This document shows, in pieces, positions 61,882-64,000 of a stretch of 64,000 nt of DNA (position 1 is the stretch's first letter; each line of letters opens with the position of its first letter). This DNA comes from Gemmatimonadetes bacterium bin94 (GTDB taxonomy: Bacteria; Gemmatimonadota; Gemmatimonadetes; Longimicrobiales; Gaopeijiaceae). Location of the stretch: the NCBI GenBank assembly GCA_002238865.1, contig MPNE01000010.1, positions 55,052 through 119,051 on the forward strand, read 5' to 3'. The position numbers and the translations under genes were made by a program. Below the pieces are notes generated by a model. That model searched no databases, had not been told where the DNA came from, and worked only from the letters and a program-made list of their open reading frames with translations.

Positions 61882-62792
61882 CTACCTCGTCAAGAAAACA
61901 CTGACGTAGTCCGCCGCGTCGTTCGCCACAGCGAAGTCGACCCGCCCATCGCCATCGAAGTCACCCGTCGCCAAGCCGTACGGGCTCCCCACAATCTCGA
62001 TGCGCTGTAGCACGGGCGTGTCCCCTCCGACCAGCACGGCGACCTCACCACCCGCGTAGCTCGCGATCAGCACCTCGGCGCTGCCGGCAGGATTGCCCGC
62101 GGCCGAAAGCCGCCGTCCTCCTCGGCGACAAGGATGGCCACGTGGTCGGGATTCGGCGTGATCAGGTCCGCAAGGCCATCACCCGTCACATCGGCCAGAC
62201 TCATGCCCCGGTATGGATCACCGCCGACGTCGATCGATGTCGCCCCCGAGAACGTGCCATCCCCGCGCCCCCGGAACAGCCGGATGGACTCGGGCGACCG
62301 GTCGTCGACCAGAAGGTCCGCGTGGCCATCGGAGTCGACGTCCTGCAGTCGAACGGCGTGCGGGTGCGGCGAGACGTTGACGCGGAATCTCGAGTGGTCC
62401 CGTCGTTCGAAGCCCCCTTCGGCAATCCCGAAGAGCAGCGTGACGTAATCCGTCTCGTGGTTCGTCACCGCGAGGTCAGCAAGCCCGTCCTCGTCGAGAT
62501 CCGCGATGGCCAGGTCCACCGGATTCTCGCCGGCGGCACCGGACCAGGTCACTTCGAAGCGGCCGTCACCCTGCCCGGTCAACACGAAAACGCGTTGGCC
62601 GCCGGAAACCACGAGGTCAAGCCGCCCGTCGCCATTCAGATCGCGAGCCAGGATCGCGGTGGTGGGGCTTCCGACAACGGCGTCGAGGCGATGGAACGAG
62701 AGTTGGCTGGCGGCGTCAGCGGGAGGAGCCGAAAGGGCGAGGGTGGAAGCGAGGGCCGCGAATCCGAGGGAAGTCCGTGAAGTGGTTTTCAT
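61882..62792 (-). pseudogene. secreted FG-GAP/VCBS repeat protein, frameshifted
   Basis: ATG 62792 is followed by a signal peptide (LGFAALASTLALSAPPADA). At least four calcium-type repeats follow: DLNGDGRLDLVV, DLDEDGLADLAV, DVDSDGHADLLV and DVTGDGLADLI. Near 62090 the frame ends; the next frame continues with LIASYAGGEVAVLVGG and a fifth repeat, DFDGDGRVDFAV, to 61882. Full product would be about 303 residues, a short beta-propeller of integrin-alpha type. One base is apparently lost or gained. Confidence 0.8.
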
Positions 62793-62861
62793 ACCCTACG
62801 ATCACCGGTGAAGTGAATGGACGCCAAGGCAGGCCATGTGGCGCCGAGCTGTAGTCTGCCC

Positions 62862-63897
62862 CTACGTCGGTTCGCACACGAAAGCGTCAACGAGGGCGGC
62901 GCGGAATCTCCAGATCCGCACCAAGGCTTCGTCCGTTGGCGGTCCGTCTTTGTACCAAGGCTGGCGATAGAGCCACCGAAGCAGTTTGCGATAGTTTTCG
63001 GGCTCTCCGAGAGTGGAAGGGCTCATCCGCGATAGCGCACCATACCCTTTCCGGGATCGCGCGTTGAGCGACAGCAACCGGTCCGGTCGCGCCAGCGTGA
63101 GCAACAGCGTCGCGGTCCCGTAGCCCACGTTGTCGATGTCTAATAGCCCCCGCATCGCGTCAACGGCGATGTCCGGGAACTCGTCGTCGTGAGCTTGACG
63201 AACAGCGTCCAGACTCGTCCTGATCTTCCTCTCGTTCCGGCGCACTGCCGGCCAGTTCTTGCGACCCATGGTTACCGGTCAGCCCCCACCACTTCAGATC
63301 CTTGCGACGGTAGCTACCCTTCAGCTGTTTCTGGGAGTCGACATCCAGCTCCGACCAGCGCTGCTTGCCCAGCAGCAGCTTGCGGCGGTCAGAGATGACC
63401 CTCATGTAGCTCCGACCTTGCGGGTCGACGACCGTCCATCCCCGCCCTTCGCCTCTCAAGTGCTCCTCACACTCACTCAGGGCTTGGCGGTATCCCTCTA
63501 GAGACAGCGGTCGGTGGGCGTCATCGTCGAGAAGATCTCTCGGGTCGGACACCGACCCAGACGTGATCTGCCGCATGTGTCGATGGGGCGGGCTCCGCTT
63601 CCAGTCTTCCGTGTACCGACGGATCACTTCTGAGACACGCGAATCCACCCGGCAGTGATCCCAGCGCTGTTGGAACCAATCGGCAAGCGCGTCGGCCCGG
63701 TCGCCGGGACCCACCTCCAACACGATCTCCTCGTTCGCGTTGGAGTGACCGCCGAACCCGGCCCTCGTAAAGTTGGCGCTTCCGATCCACGCCTGACGCA
63801 CCACGATGCCGTTCCGGGGCCGTTCGAACAGGTACAGCTTCGGGTGGAATAGATGGTTTCCCTTCGGGACGATCCTGAGGTCGCCAGCGGTTGCCCA
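62862..63897 (-). pseudogene. PLD-family protein gene, 5'-truncated and frameshifted
   Basis: The leftward frame contains one HKD-type phospholipase D motif: HPKLYLFERPRNGIVVRQAW and IGSANFTRAGFGGHSNANEE. The upstream half of the family, including the first part of the domain, is missing because the frame runs directly into the IS21-end-like repeat C at 63898. Near 63262 the frame shifts: WWGLTGN is followed in another frame by GRKNWPAVRRNERKIRTSLD and ends at 62862 with LLRWLYRQPWYKDG. Such proteins are often nucleases of restriction systems. This copy is doubtful as a functional gene. Confidence 0.75.
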
Positions 63898-63989
63898 TTC
63901 CGGCGATGCCGACCACCGATTCCGCCAAGCCGATCGCAGATTCCAGGCGATGCCGATCACCTTGGAGGAGCGGAGGTCCATAGGGGCGC
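63898..63989 (-). repeat. IS21-end-like repeat, copy C
   Basis: On the minus strand, 63989-63950 is identical to 52636-52675 of copy A, and the following AATCGGTGGTCGGC segment is also shared. Orientation is opposite to copies A and B. Confidence 0.72.
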
Positions 63990-64000
63990 TGGGTGTGGGG

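Overview
The window is high-GC bacterial DNA from one contig, with no rRNA, tRNA or CRISPR array that I could find. The gene content (secreted S9 peptidases, an amidohydrolase lipoprotein, a BNR-repeat protein, a heterotetrameric sarcosine oxidase, aerobic CO dehydrogenase) and the very high GC fit an aerobic heterotroph such as a Gemmatimonadota-like lineage. That assignment is inference; no phylogenetic marker is present.

Positions 1-39776 look like core genome with intact, tightly packed genes. From the left: a secreted Asp-box (BNR) protein cut by the window edge; a five-gene sarcosine-oxidase-type operon (extra DAO flavoprotein, soxB, soxD, soxA, soxG); two divergent S9/DPP4 peptidases; an amidohydrolase lipoprotein; a methyltransferase divergent from a Tat-exported M20 hydrolase; cupin-ilvE; a secreted regulatory-like-domain protein; an SDR; and a P1-nuclease/phospholipase C-like protein. 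Next comes a CO dehydrogenase locus: a MocA-type cytidylyltransferase, an XdhC-YHS fusion, a CoxD-type MoxR ATPase, then coxE, coxG, coxM, coxS and a form I coxL carrying the AYRCSFR active-site loop. The locus is split by about 8 kb holding vapBC, a four-subunit frdABCD complex, a broken Rpn-family gene, a Uma2-family gene and a two-domain spondin lipoprotein.

From about 39.8 kb the character changes. The end of coxL turns G-rich with altered codon use, and 40.0-46.2 kb is visibly AT-richer. This right arm (40-64 kb) is an accessory, defence-type island: a Dam-type adenine methylase; a tight operon encoding a nuclease-DGQHR-HEPN-like fusion, a PP-loop-like protein, a HARE-HTH/Nudix-like protein and a membrane PLD-like protein with an internal amber codon; an hsdM remnant; an IS21 remnant; and at least four further proteins with PD-(D/E)XK-like motifs. 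Many small genes here are frameshifted. Three copies of an IS21-end-like repeat and three copies of a roughly 32-bp element centred on ATGTCATGT are scattered through the island. The window ends inside a PLD-family gene whose 5' part is replaced by one of the IS21-end-like repeats.

The best candidate for an undescribed system is the 41.2-46.2 kb operon, possibly together with the methylase at 40.0 kb. It joins a DNA-modification-type DGQHR protein, a putative PP-loop ATPase, a Nudix-like fold and a membrane effector-like protein in one transcription unit.
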